Of a stretch of 64,000 nucleotides of DNA, positions 23,395 through 33,972 are shown one piece after another. Made by a program: the position numbers and the translations under genes. Origin of the DNA: Labia minor (taxonomy: Eukaryota; Arthropoda; Insecta; Dermaptera; Spongiphoridae); NCBI GenBank assembly GCA_963082975.1, contig OY720348.1, positions 19,707,146 through 19,771,145 on the forward strand. The letters run 5' to 3'. How positions within the stretch are numbered: position 1 is the first letter of the stretch; every line of letters starts with the position of its first letter. Below the pieces are notes generated by a model, which did no database searches, was not told where the DNA came from, and was given only the letters and a program-made list of their open reading frames with translations.

Positions 23395-24318
23395 AGTAAA
23401 TACTAACATGAGTAATGTTTTTAAATATTAAATGATTTTTAATCAAAATTTTAAAATAATATATAAATTAATTTTATATTTATATCAAATCACAACTTAT
23501 ACTTGAGTTACAATTCCAATGAGAAATTCAATTTATCAATTTTTCATACTTATACAAATATTTATATTTTTTAAGATATCTTAGTTTTATTTTTAAAATT
23601 TTTTCTCTCAGCTTAATATTACCTGGGTAAAGAGCCAACAGGAAGGAACTCTCTCTCTCTACCCAGTATAGACTAATATTATAGATAATATTAATTCTAT
23701 TTGAACATATATAATATATATATTTGATTTAAACTTAAATTAATTTTCCATTTTTCCAGGATTGCCCATATGATGTTATATTTTAAATAATCAATTAATG
23801 TTATCATTTTATTACATTCAATAAAATTATTAGATACTTATTTATTTGAAACTAAATGAAATATATTTTTATTGTGAAAACTATATTATTTTTTATATAA
23901 GTTGTGTATATATTATATATTAAGAATAAAATATTATAGTTTATAATTAGTTCTTTGCTTTGTTGAATTTGATTTCTCGGTTGAACACACTCAAGATGTT
24001 TTATTATGGGTAAAGCTTTCACCTCACAACATACATCTTTTTTCTTTTTTTTATTGTTATTGAAAAAAATTTTTTATAAATTCATTTGAACAATGTATTT
24101 TCTCTAATCTAATTGATCGATTATTCATGATAAAAATTATTTTTATCACCTTAATTTTCTCTTTTTCTCTTGATTATAATATGCAATTTAATAAATTTTA
24201 TATTCTAGTTAGTAGACTTGAAACTTGACAAAAATATATCCAAATTCTTGTGGTTTGAACGACATTGACTATAAATAAACCCGAGGAGGAAACCTTTAGC
24301 CAAATTTCGTTACTTTTT
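23395..24318. other. Intergenic, nothing recognised
   Basis: AT-rich spacer after CCDC97. A CTCTCTCTCTCT run sits near 23650. No gene or named repeat. Confidence 0.4.
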
Positions 24319-24920
24319 ACTATCTCTGGCGAATAGTATTGCGATCATGAAAATTTTCGATGTTGAGATTTTGATGTTTTTATACGTTTTGAAGGTTCCT
24401 GAATCATTTTCACTAAGGTTGAGAAAAATGTCTGTGTGTGTGTGTATGTGTGTGTGTATGTATGTAGACAAGATTACGCAAAAACGGTTTGAGCTAGAAT
24501 GATGAAATTTGGTACATGGACATTATTCAAAATTCATAGTTTTCTATCAACTTTTGAGAAATGTAGCTCAACCGGAAGAGGGTCATTACCTATAACGTTT
24601 TGATTTTTTTTCCTCTAAAGTGACCGTAAAAATAAAAATATATGTTTGATAATTTTTCACATGATTAATAATTGTATAAAACTGCTATATATAGAATTTC
24701 AGCTTGATTGAATTGCTGAAAGTACCAGAATTAATTTTTTAACACTGCAAATCTCACGCGCCAACACGTGCCATGGTGCCATCAATAAAAAGCCAAACAT
24801 GCGCTGGTTTAATATTTATTATTTATAATTTATAATTAATTAAATTTAATTTAAATATAATATATTATGTTATTTAATCCAATTCAAATTGCGAGATAGT
24901 CGAGTGGAGACACTCCAGCT
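24319..24920 (+). mobile_element. HINE family 1, complete copy
   Basis: 5' end ACTATCTCTGGCGAATAG, then AACGGTTTGAGCTAGAATGA after a (TG)n/(TATG)n block at about 24431-24470. 3' end has inverted GCGAGATAGT followed by the stem-loop GAGTGGAGACACTC and CAGCT. The layout matches Helentron-associated interspersed elements (DINE-1-like). Confidence 0.7.
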
Positions 24921-25424
24921 AATTTTACTATCTTTTAATGGTTTTTGCTCCATAAATACAAAAAGCTTGTAAAATTTGACCTTAATAAAGTACTATTTGT
25001 GTTTAAACTTTAATTTTAATATTAATGTTTGTTTTAAATTAATAATTCATTTAAAAAAAAAAACAATAAAGTTTATATTTCCATTTTAAAAATCAAATTT
25101 CGTTTATTAACTTTATCTTAGCTATATAAAATTGTTTGTTTGTTTATATATATATATATATATGTAATATGGGGTTTCTAACTTTAATATTTTAATTTAT
25201 AAATATAAATATAAATAATATATATATATATATTTTAATATAGTGAGATAAAATTAAATAATATTTCTAAATAAATCGAGATTCGCAGAAGAGGGGAGTA
25301 AGGTGGGTCAAAGTACTTGAGGGGTCGATCTGTAGGTTCTGGTTGCGTGGAAGACATTCGAGAAGGAATCGTCGAGGGCTTACCTGTGAGTGTAACCCCT
25401 TTCCCTTCCCCGCTGCACGTCTGG
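24921..25424. other. Spacer with a GC-rich unclassified segment
   Basis: 25270-25440 is clearly GC-richer than its surroundings (GAGGGGAGTAAGGTGGGTC; CCCCTTTCCCTTCCCCGC) and abuts the left inverted-repeat arm. Not recognised. It could be part of the same mobile element as the arm or a 5' exon. Confidence 0.35.
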
Positions 25425-26095
25425 CCTATACTCAGAGTACGTGAATATATTTGATTTAAAAGTGGTTATTGTGAGTTACTATATTGTGGTGAAATTAATA
25501 TTTATTATTTAAATAATAAATAATATAACTATCAACGTTTAATAGTATTACGTGTTAATTTCAAATTGTATTTATTTATCAATTAATAAATAATATAACT
25601 TTATATTCGTTCTATAGTGCGAAGTGTTACAATAAAATTTATATTATTTATCAAACAATAATTAATAAATTTTCTACTTTTATGGGTGTTAAGTGTTAAT
25701 TAGAATTTATATTTATACTTATCAATTAATAAGTAATATTAATTCATAAGTTAAATAGTGTTAAGTGAAAACTAAAAACTAAGTCAAGAAATCAAGTTAA
25801 TTGGATTGATGTTATAAATAAATAAGTTATTTTTATATAATTTAAACTATTTTTGTATTATATTAAGAGTAAATATTTATAGTTATAAATTTTAGTGGTA
25901 TATTAGTTAATCAATTATTTGTATATATAAAATATATTAAATTAAGTGTAACATTTTAGTTATAAGGATTACAAACAAAATGTTAATTTAAAATTTTATT
26001 AATTTTTTTATTGTTAAATCAAATAATTTAATAATATGTACATTACAAAAAGTTAGTGGTGTCTTAATTTAACAATAATATTTTTCCATATTACA
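25425..26095. repeat. Left arm of large inverted repeat
   Basis: Reverse-complement of sequence spread over 29165-32960. Matching blocks include ACGAATATATTTGATTTAA-type, TTGTGAGTT, TAAGTGTAACATTTTAGTTA and ACAAAAAGTTAGTGGTGTC. The arm itself contains about four loosely repeated units of ~75 bp with AAGTGTTA and CAATTAATAA. Confidence 0.75.
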
Positions 26096-26468
26096 TATAT
26101 ATGCAAATGGGTTCTCAGAAACCGCTCTAACGATTTTTATGAAATTCACACCAGAGATAGTATTTATAAAGAAAAATTGAGTTTTATTGATCACATCTCT
26201 GGAAAAAATCATCTTCATTAGTTTTTTCTAATTTAAGTAGATATGACGTCACAGCCACCGCCTGTGAGATATATATCTATTCTTAAAATAAAATTAAAAA
26301 TATTTATATTATATCCATATTTGTTTTTATTTCATTAATAGATACATTTAAATTATTTGAAATTGTTTCACAACGTTTAGAAGATTTATCTTTATTCGAA
26401 ATATAGGATAATTAAATGACGTCATCAATTTATTATACAGCAACACCGTAAATATAAAATATTATATA
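26096..26468 (+). mobile_element. HINE-like family 4 copy, decayed
   Basis: Shares the body of the family: AACCGCTCTAACGATTTTTA, GAAAAATTGAGTTTTATTG, AAAAATCATCTTCATTAG, TATGACGTCACAG. Both ends are poorly defined. Confidence 0.5.
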
Positions 26469-27145
26469 CTAGCTGTTCAATCAGTATATTAGATAAAACA
26501 TTTATTTGTTTTTGTGTTCTTACTTTTAATATATTTTAATTTAATCAGTAAAAAAATAATTATATATTATAAATGTAAATGTTATCTATCTATCTCTCTG
26601 TGATCTACGGTAGTCGAAAGTTCTTGGCCGCAACATCCACATTTCTTCAAGTGTCCCTGCATATATTGTCCACCAATATTAAAATTTTACTTGAAAATCC
26701 AATGATGAGATCAAAATTAAAATGATTTATTTATCTAATATTAAAAATTAAAAGAGGTAATAATAGTAGCAATGTGAATGTTTTCAGTGTGTTATAAATA
26801 ATTTATAAAGGCCAATATTAGAAAAATAAAAATATAATATAATATAAATATAAATATAATATAAAAAATAATAACATAAAAGATAAAAAAAAATGTATTC
26901 TTTGCTCTGCTGAATGACAACATGTAGATATAAAATTTAAAAAAAATAATTTCTGAGATATGCAAGAATATTGTGATGTAATTTCATAGAAATCGGTTCA
27001 GCCAATTTGGAGTCTATAACGTCAAAATTTCCCGACAGAAAGATTTAATTTCTGCGGTTATTGAATATATATATTATCGATAAAAATAGAGGTATATAAG
27101 AATATTGTGATGTAATTTAATCAGTTCAGCCAATTTTGACTATAT
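26469..27145 (-). mobile_element. Helitron, reverse orientation, partial
   Basis: Starts with CTAGCTG (3' terminus on the minus strand) after an A, but the terminal hairpin is lost. It carries the shared subterminal block (GTATATTAGATAAAACATTT) and the pol tail (AAAGTTCTTGGCCGCAACAT), plus the GGTTCAGCCAATTTGGAGTC block of the 5' half. No 5' terminus found. Confidence 0.55.
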
Positions 27146-27147
27146 GT

Positions 27148-27305
27148 TTAAGGGGTGTGTTTTATGACTAATTTTTTTTAAATTTATGTACTTTTAAATT
27201 ATTTGAATGGCGATTCGGTGAATCAGGTATTAATATTACCAGCCAAACTCGATAATAAGGAATCATTTTTTTTATTGACCGAACGGTCGCTCGGTGAACC
27301 AGGTA
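27148..27305 (+). mobile_element. HINE-like family 4, 3' fragment
   Basis: Ends with the family hairpin region CCGAACGGTCGCTCGGTGAA and CCAGG, preceded by AAACTCGATAATAAGGAAT, as in the copy ending at 62050. Confidence 0.5.
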
Positions 27306-27334
27306 TGTATTAATAAATGTTTAATATTATTAAT

Positions 27335-27440
27335 GCTTTTTACAATTCCAAAAAACTTTTTAACTGTATGAATTACTAAATGACAATTTATAAGTGATTA
27401 AATTAAATTCAAAATGCTTTTCTCGTGTAAGAATTAAAAT
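27335..27440 (-). pseudogene. Decayed extra zinc finger downstream of the gene
   Basis: On the minus strand this stretch keeps the order and spacing of the finger array: a linker-like LILTREKHFEF in place of LIHTGEKPFEC. Plus-strand blocks such as CTGTATGAATTA and TTTTCTCGTGTA match the repeated unit of the gene, with frame-breaking changes. It lies about 300 bp beyond the present stop. It suggests the array was once longer or that a finger copy was displaced. Confidence 0.55.
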
Positions 27441-27600
27441 AAGGATTTTTAAAGATTTTCTTTTTTATTTATAATTATAGATTAGTAAAATGAAAGAATC
27501 ATTATACATATTTTAGACTTGTATAGAAAAATAATAAACTAACATATGAATAATAAACTGATAGGATTCTTAAATGTAATAGATAATTAGTAATAATGTA

Positions 27601-27606
27601 TTTATT
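27601..27606 (-). terminator. Candidate polyadenylation signal of the zinc-finger gene
   Basis: TTTATT on the plus strand (AATAAA on the gene strand), about 140 bp after the stop codon. In DNA this AT-rich the match can arise by chance. Confidence 0.35.
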
Positions 27607-27746
27607 AATAGAGCAAATAAAATAGTAAATATAAATACTAAATTAAATCAATCAGATTAATATTGATTTAAATTTAAACTATAATTTGTGCTATAAAGTA
27701 TATAAGCTATATTTAAAGAAAATGTCTTCATTATTAAGCCTATTTT

Positions 27747-28821
27747 TCAAACATTATGAATTAATAAATGTTTATTTAAATTTGATTTCACATTAAATTT
27801 CTTTTTGCAGTAATTACATTCAAAAGGTTTTTCTCCTGTATGAATTAATAAATGTTTAGCTAAATCAGATTTCTGATTAAATTTCTTTTTGCAATAATTA
27901 CATTCAAAAGGTTTTTCTCCTGTATGAATTAATAAATGTTTTTTCAAATTTATTTTCCGATTAAATTTCTTTTTACAATAATTACATTCAAAAGGTTTTT
28001 CTCCTGTATGAATTAATAAATGTTTAGTTAAATGTGATTTGTTAATAAATTTCTTTTTACAATAATTACATTCAAAAGGTTTTTCTCCTGTATGAATTAA
28101 TAAATGATTATCTAAATGTGATTTCCGATTAAATTTCTTTACACAATAATTACATTCAAAAGGTTTTTCTCCTGTATGAATTAATAAATGTCTATTTAAA
28201 TGTGAATTCCGATTAAATTTCATTACACAATAATTACATTCAAAAGGTTTTTCTCCTGTATGAATTAATAAATGTTTTTTCAAATTTACTTTCCGATTAA
28301 ATTTCATTACACAAAAATTACATTCAAAAGGTTTTTCTCCAGAATGAATTAATAAATGTCGAGTTAAATGTGATTTTTGATTAAATTTCTTTTTACAATA
28401 ATTACATTGTAAACGATTGTCTTCTAAATGGTTTGAATCAGTTTCTTCTTTAAATTTTGCGTCTAAATATTTCTCTGTATCCTTTTGGAGTTTTACATCA
28501 TTTTTCAAAATTGAAAATATTTTTTTATGAAAACATTTATTTATATGTTTAGATAAAAATTCCTCACTTATAAAAGTCATATGACAATGTACACAAGAAT
28601 ATAGAGGACCTAAAAAAAAGTATTGTTTTCGTTATTTTAAATCATTATATTTTTATGTATCTAACTATTTTATAATTCAATTTAAGGAATAATATCATTA
28701 CAAATATTATTAAAAAAAAAATCAATTAACATTACTAAAAACAACAAAAATAAACATAGAAATAAAAAAAATAACCTATATATATTGGATATTTTGTGTC
28801 TTCTTGTGAATAAAGATCCAT
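27747..28821 (-). CDS. C2H2 zinc-finger protein, eight tandem fingers
   Basis: Probable sequence-specific DNA-binding nuclear protein; no orthologue can be named. Two exons: 28821-28776 (MDLYSQEDTKYPIYI) and 28609-27747, joined in phase 1 by GT-AG sites, 302 aa. Exon 2 opens with an atypical C2HC finger (CVHC then HINKC, about residues 20-40), a charged linker to about residue 75, then eight C2H2 fingers of 28 residues joined by HTGEKPFECNYC linkers, ending with the last His a few residues from the stop. Fingers differ mainly at helix positions that contact DNA (NQKSHLTR, NRKVNLKK, NRNSHLNR, INKSHLTK, NVKSNLNK), while the rest is almost identical, giving an 84-bp DNA repeat. No KRAB, ZAD or BTB domain is visible. 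The gene lies inside an inverted repeat in transposon-rich DNA and could be lineage-specific. Confidence 0.85.
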
Positions 28822-29164
28822 TTTTAATTGATTAATGTATTATCAATTATAAATATATACTAGATAATAAGTAATATAAACCAGATGGTCTGTGATATAA
28901 ATGTTCTAAATTTGGATTTTGATTTACAATTAAAATAACAACTAAATATTTGTCTTTAAGAGAGTCGCTGAACCTTTTTTTTTAAATCTGGAATGCCAGC
29001 AGCCGCTAGATGGTGGTGCAGGCGACAACGGTTGACTCTTCAGGTGCCCAATAGATGGCACCGCAAAAATGAATGCAGATCACATATTTTTTAAAAAATT
29101 TAAATTTTATAAAAAATAAAGATTTTAAAAACTATATTCAATACCGATAATTATTTGTTGTTGT
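28822..29164. other. Upstream of zinc-finger gene
   Basis: Would hold the zinc-finger promoter and 5' UTR. A GC-richer stretch at 28990-29075 (CAGCAGCCGCTAGATGGTGG; TAGATGGCACCGC) stands out. Function unknown. Confidence 0.35.
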
Positions 29165-29332
29165 AATATATAGAAAAAAATTGCTGTTTAATTAGGACAC
29201 CACTAACTTTTTGCAATGTACATATTAATCAATTATTTGATTTAACAATAAATAAAATGATAACATTTTAAATAAACATTTTGTTGTAATCCTTATGATT
29301 AAAATGTTACACTTAATTTTATCTAGTGTATA

Positions 29333-29628
29333 CGAGGGTGGTCTGAAAAGTTTCCGACCTGGCCAAGATGTTTTTCAATTTTTTTTTTGCTATATTTTTC
29401 AACACAATCTCCATCAACACTGATACATTTCTCATAACGGTGTTCTAATTAATTTAATTAATTAATAAATTATTTAATTAATTAATTAAATTTGATTTAA
29501 TTTAATTTAAGTCTCATCAACAGTTATGAATCGACGCAAAAATTCGTTTGGATTACGCCTACAGCGCCAAATTGTCGTTAGAAATGTTTTTTTCTTGGTC
29601 AGGTAGGAAACTTTTCAGACCACCCTCG
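29333..29628 (-). mobile_element. mariner-type MITE with transposase remnant
   Basis: TA-flanked, with terminal inverted repeats starting CGAGGGTGGTCTGAAAAGTT. On the minus strand a fragment reads RRNPNEFLRRFITVDE, a mariner transposase motif. The middle is replaced by TTAATT repeats. Related to the copy at 40275-40766. Confidence 0.75.
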
Positions 29629-29931
29629 TATAAACAGATATTTTATTATCTAATATACCACCAAAATTTATAACTAAAAATATTTAACCTTAATATAATA
29701 GTTTAAATTATATAAATAAAACTTGTTCATCAATGACACCAATCCAAATAAATTGATTTCTTGACTAATTTATATTTTTCACTTAACACTATTTAACTTA
29801 TGAATTTATATTATTTATCTATATATATAAAAAAAGGTTTTTGTCTGCACATTGCTCAGAATTTAAAAATTTTTGCATATCTTCGCGTTTCATGACCTCT
29901 AGAATCCAAAAGTGACTTTAGAATTTTTCAC

Positions 29932-29932
<1 letters not shown>

Positions 29933-29981
<49 letters not shown>
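29933..29981. repeat. (TCTG)n microsatellite in Helitron
   Basis: About twelve uninterrupted TCTG units. The same position in related copies has only a few units. Confidence 0.9.
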
Positions 29982-29982
<1 letters not shown>

Positions 29983-31500
29983 CGGAAAATTACTATTTTA
30001 TAGACTCAGAATTGGCTGAACCGATTTCTTTGAAATTACATCACAATATTCTTATATACCTCTAGAGTAACATAGGCTATAAATTTTATTAATATCTTAT
30101 CAATAACCGCAGAAATTAATTTTTTAAAGTTTATATAATTCTCCGTGTTGTTCATTCAAGAGCAGCTCGCGGCTCACTGTCGGCCTAGCGGAATCATTTC
30201 AAACAATGAATTATCATAGAGATTCCCAATCGAAGAATTATTATAATATTTCCCTTTTTATTTTAAATTCTAATATACAAATATCAATTCAATTAAATAA
30301 TTTATTCTAAAAGTTCTCAATTTAATTAAAATATTTATTAGATCATATTTTTATCTTAAATTATTTTTTATTTAATTGAATATTTCTTCTTTTCTATAAT
30401 ATATATATAATATATAATATATAAATTTTATCATTGAATAATAAAAAAAAATAATATTTAACCTGAATTAAAATGACTGAATTATATTATCTTTGTTTTT
30501 TATTTTAATTTAATTACTCTATTATTAATTACTAAATATATATATATATATATTATATAAAAATTAAAATATGATGATATAAAGTTGTTTTAAATTTTTG
30601 ACATTTTTAAATTGGGTATATTTTTTAAATTTATTAAAATGTCTTTTTTATTTATTATGTTTAAAAGATTCATTTTTATTATGTGATATTAATAAAAAAT
30701 AACGATGCTCTGTGCAAGTCGAATCATGTTGCACATAATTAAATAACAATTGCCAAACAAAGAATATAATATTTTTTTAAATTCTTATATTTAAATATCA
30801 TTTCAATTAAATAATTTATTCTAAAAGGTCTCATTTTAATGCAATTTATAATTTTCTTCTAATTCAGATTTAGGACAAATCGTACAACATTATATCAAAT
30901 CTCGCTAAGAACATTCAATATTTTTGTACACAAAATATTCAGAGTATTGGCTAAGCGTATCACTCACAATCAGTTTATATTGAAATTTATATAAATTAAC
31001 AAAGTAAAAATTTTTATTTGTTTAAATTTTATTATAATGAATCAAAAAAAATTAAATATATAGATCACATGATTAAGAGAAGCAAAAAACTTAACAGAAA
31101 ATAACTGTTGGATGGAGGTCGGACATGACAGAAACTGTAAGCGAAATCTTCATATTGCGACGAATAATTTTCAAATCCCCTAGCACCACAGAATTTAAGT
31201 TTCTTTTAAGGAAAATAACTATGATCTAAAAAAATTAATAAATGAACTTAATAATAAAAAAAACAAATAAATCAATTAATTTAAATTAATACTATTAATG
31301 AATGTATATATTGGTCATTTATCTATAGTTTTATACCGTTAATTTTTATAAATTGTCTCAAGTCTCTATTTTTGCATTTTCTCAAGTTTCATTATAATTA
31401 AAAATATTCAATAATAATCTAGCAATGAAAATAAAATACCAAAATGTAATGATCAAGAAATATTATACTCTATTATAACATATACAATACTTATAAATTA

Positions 31501-32490
31501 TAGGCGGAGGAAATATTAGGAGATATCATTGCGGGTTCAGGCCAAATCGACCAACATTAATTAAGATATTTTCATTATGACAGATATTAGGAACAAAACC
31601 GCGAATTCAATATTTCTGTTCACTAATTATTTGTAGACTTTAGTAAAACATACGCATAACTCAATAGATCCGGATAAACTTTTTCAAATTTTCAATCTTC
31701 AAATTTCTCTTGAAGGTAGTAAAGAAAGAATAAGATGCGGAAATCAATTGTAAAATATTAGGTTACTCAGACGACTTAAATATAATAGGAGATTCGGCAA
31801 TTGCAATTACAGATAGCGAGGAAAATTTAATGGAGGTTTGAAATTAATAGTGATAAGAAAAAATATTTAGTAACAAAGAGGAAGAGTATTAACATACAAA
31901 ATCTTAAGATGCAAAATGTAGAATTTGAATATGTAGAAAAATTGAATGTAATCACGAAGGATAATAATATTTGAGAAGAATTTAAATCGGGGTTGCAATC
32001 GGGAAACGCCTGTTATCTTGCAATAAAAAGGCTTATCTCATCAAAATTATTATCAAAGGGAATATATAAAAAAATTATTTTGCCTGTTGCATTATATGGG
32101 TGGGAGGCATGGTCTATGACCCTTGGAGATGAGAGTAGATTCAGAGTATTTGAGAATAGGATTCTTCCCTGCATTTATTGGCCAAAGAAAGATGAGGTCA
32201 CCGGGTATGAGGGAGACTGTATAACAAGAAATTGCATGGCCTCTCTGCATCTTCAGAAATAGTTAGGGTTATAAAAGGGAAAAAGCTGCGATAGGCAGGG
32301 CACGTGGCAAGAATGGGAGAGGAAAAAGATATTGGTGGGAAGACCGATTGGAAAACGTCCGCTTGGAAAACCAATGACGCGTAGGAAGGGACGTAAGAGA
32401 GATGGAATAAGGGCTCAGGATAGGGACACTTGGAGAAATGTGGTTGTTGCGGCTAAGAACTTTAGAGTATCTTTGAGCCACATAGGTAGA
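31501..32490 (+). pseudogene. Decayed reverse transcriptase in Helitron
   Basis: Interrupted frames give RRRKYWRYHCGFRPNRST (a YQCGFRPNRST-type RT block), YSDDL at the catalytic box position near 31765, LPVALYGWEAWSMTLGDESR and RPIGKRPLGKPMTRR with [19 protein letters not shown] at the end. This is the 3' two-thirds of a non-LTR pol protein with many stops and shifts. Confidence 0.7.
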
Positions 32491-32960
32491 TAGATATAAC
32501 ATATACAATAATAATATATATAATTAATATAGTGATTAAATTAAAATATATTTTTTAAATAAGAACACAAAAAGAAATGAATGTTTTATGTAATATACTG
32601 ATTGAAACAAAATGGATGAAAACCTTTTAATACTTTCAACCACCAAATACTATGTACAACTCGGGGGTACAGGGGGCGGAGCCCCCGTCTAGGTGTGAAG
32701 AGCGCCGAAGGCGCTCTGAGCAGCTAGTTATTTGATAAATCTAGATATAAATTTTATTCAACACTTAACATCAATAAAATTAGAAAATTTATTATTTATT
32801 GTTTGATAACTAATATAAATTACATTGTAATACTTCGCACTATCAATCAAATATCAAAGTTAAATTATTTATTATTTGATAAATAAATAGAAATTTCACC
32901 GCAATATAGGAACTCACAATAAGCACTATTAAATCAAATATATTCGTGTACTCCTCTCAG

Positions 32961-33243
32961 TATATCTTTTATAGTTTTTCACACATGATTAAAAATTGCA
33001 TAAAACTGCTTTAAATAGAATTTCAGCTTGGTTGAATCGCTGAAAGTCCCGGAATTAATTTTTTAGCACGTTGACTGACAATCACGAGCCAGCACGTGAC
33101 GTGGTGCCATCAACAAAGAGCCAAACTCGCACTGGTTTAATAAATATTATTTATTAATTTTAATTTATAATTTAATTTAAATATAATATATGTGTTAATT
33201 AATCCAATTGGAATTTGCATGATAGCCGAGCGGAGACACCCCA
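32961..33243 (+). mobile_element. HINE family 1, 3' half
   Basis: 5' truncated at the TTTTTCACACATGATTAAAA block. Ends GATAGCCGAGCGGAGACACC, the family subterminal repeat and stem-loop region. Confidence 0.65.
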
Positions 33244-33972
33244 CATTTTTTTCATTTATAAATTAACTCAAATGTACGTAAATCAGTTGTTCGATAAACT
33301 TAGATGATGAAAAATGCGTTGAATGAATTATTCTTGGTTAATCAATGATTAATGGATTTCTTGTGATCTTTATAAATAGTATCTTTATGGAAATAGATAT
33401 GATTATTTATTTATTTATTTATTTATAAATTTCTTTCAAATATTTACATTGAAGGAAATTTTTAATCCATAAATATTAAATATTAACAAGAACATTATTC
33501 GTTTATTTTATTTATGTAAATTACATAAAAAATGGTGGAGTTTTCTGTTAATTTAAAAATTATTTATTTGGATATATAACTAACATTTTTGAAAAAAGCA
33601 TATTTGATTGCTCTCTAATGTTAATTTTATATCTCAATAAATAATTTTTAAATTCCCAAAATTCATTCAAAAAAAAAAAAAGAAAAAAAAATTTAACCTC
33701 TCTTCTATCGTCGGTTGGTAAAAACTCACATATTTATATTATATTCATATTTGTTTTTTATTTCATTAATAGATACATTTACATTATTTGAAATTGTTTC
33801 TGTAGCTGGAAATTAATTTATTTCTGCGCCTGGCCACATGTCAACTTATTTAAAATTTGATATCTACATGTTGTCATTCAAAGAATGTTTATGTTTTTAT
33901 TTTTTATGTTATATTTATATTTATATTTTATTATATTTTTAATTTTATTTTTCTAATATTGGCCTTTTTAAA
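33244..33972. other. Spacer with HINE family 3 scraps
   Basis: A 5' end in reverse (ATCGTCGGTTGGTAAAA near 33703-33719) and a 3' end in forward orientation (GCGCCTGGCCACATGTCAAC near 33818) are the only recognisable pieces. Confidence 0.45.

Larger units (their letters stand above)
29818..32727 (+). mobile_element. Helitron, 2.9 kb, both ends intact
   Basis: Begins TCTATATATATAAAAAAAGG after A29817 and ends with hairpin AGAGCGCC-GAA-GGCGCTCT, then GAGCAGCTAG before T32728. A second palindrome (GGGGGCGGAGCCCCC) lies just upstream. Removing it rejoins the right arm of the inverted repeat, confirming the boundaries. It has a long (TCTG)n at 29933-29981 and a decayed RT gene fragment in its 3' half. 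No Rep/helicase frame, so non-autonomous. Confidence 0.8.
29165..32960. repeat. Right arm of large inverted repeat, split by two insertions
   Basis: After removing the mariner element at 29333-29628 and the Helitron at 29818-32727, the rest matches the reverse complement of 25425-26095 in order: GACACCACTAACTTTTTG, TAAAATGTTACACTTAA, TTCACTTAACACTATTTAAC, CTCACAATAAGCACTATTAA. The outer end is cut by a HINE family 1 copy. Confidence 0.7.

Noticed and set aside
27750-28430. Regular 84-bp repeat resembling a CRISPR-like array
   Set aside because: It is the coding repeat of the C2H2 zinc-finger array, with 28-residue units in one frame.
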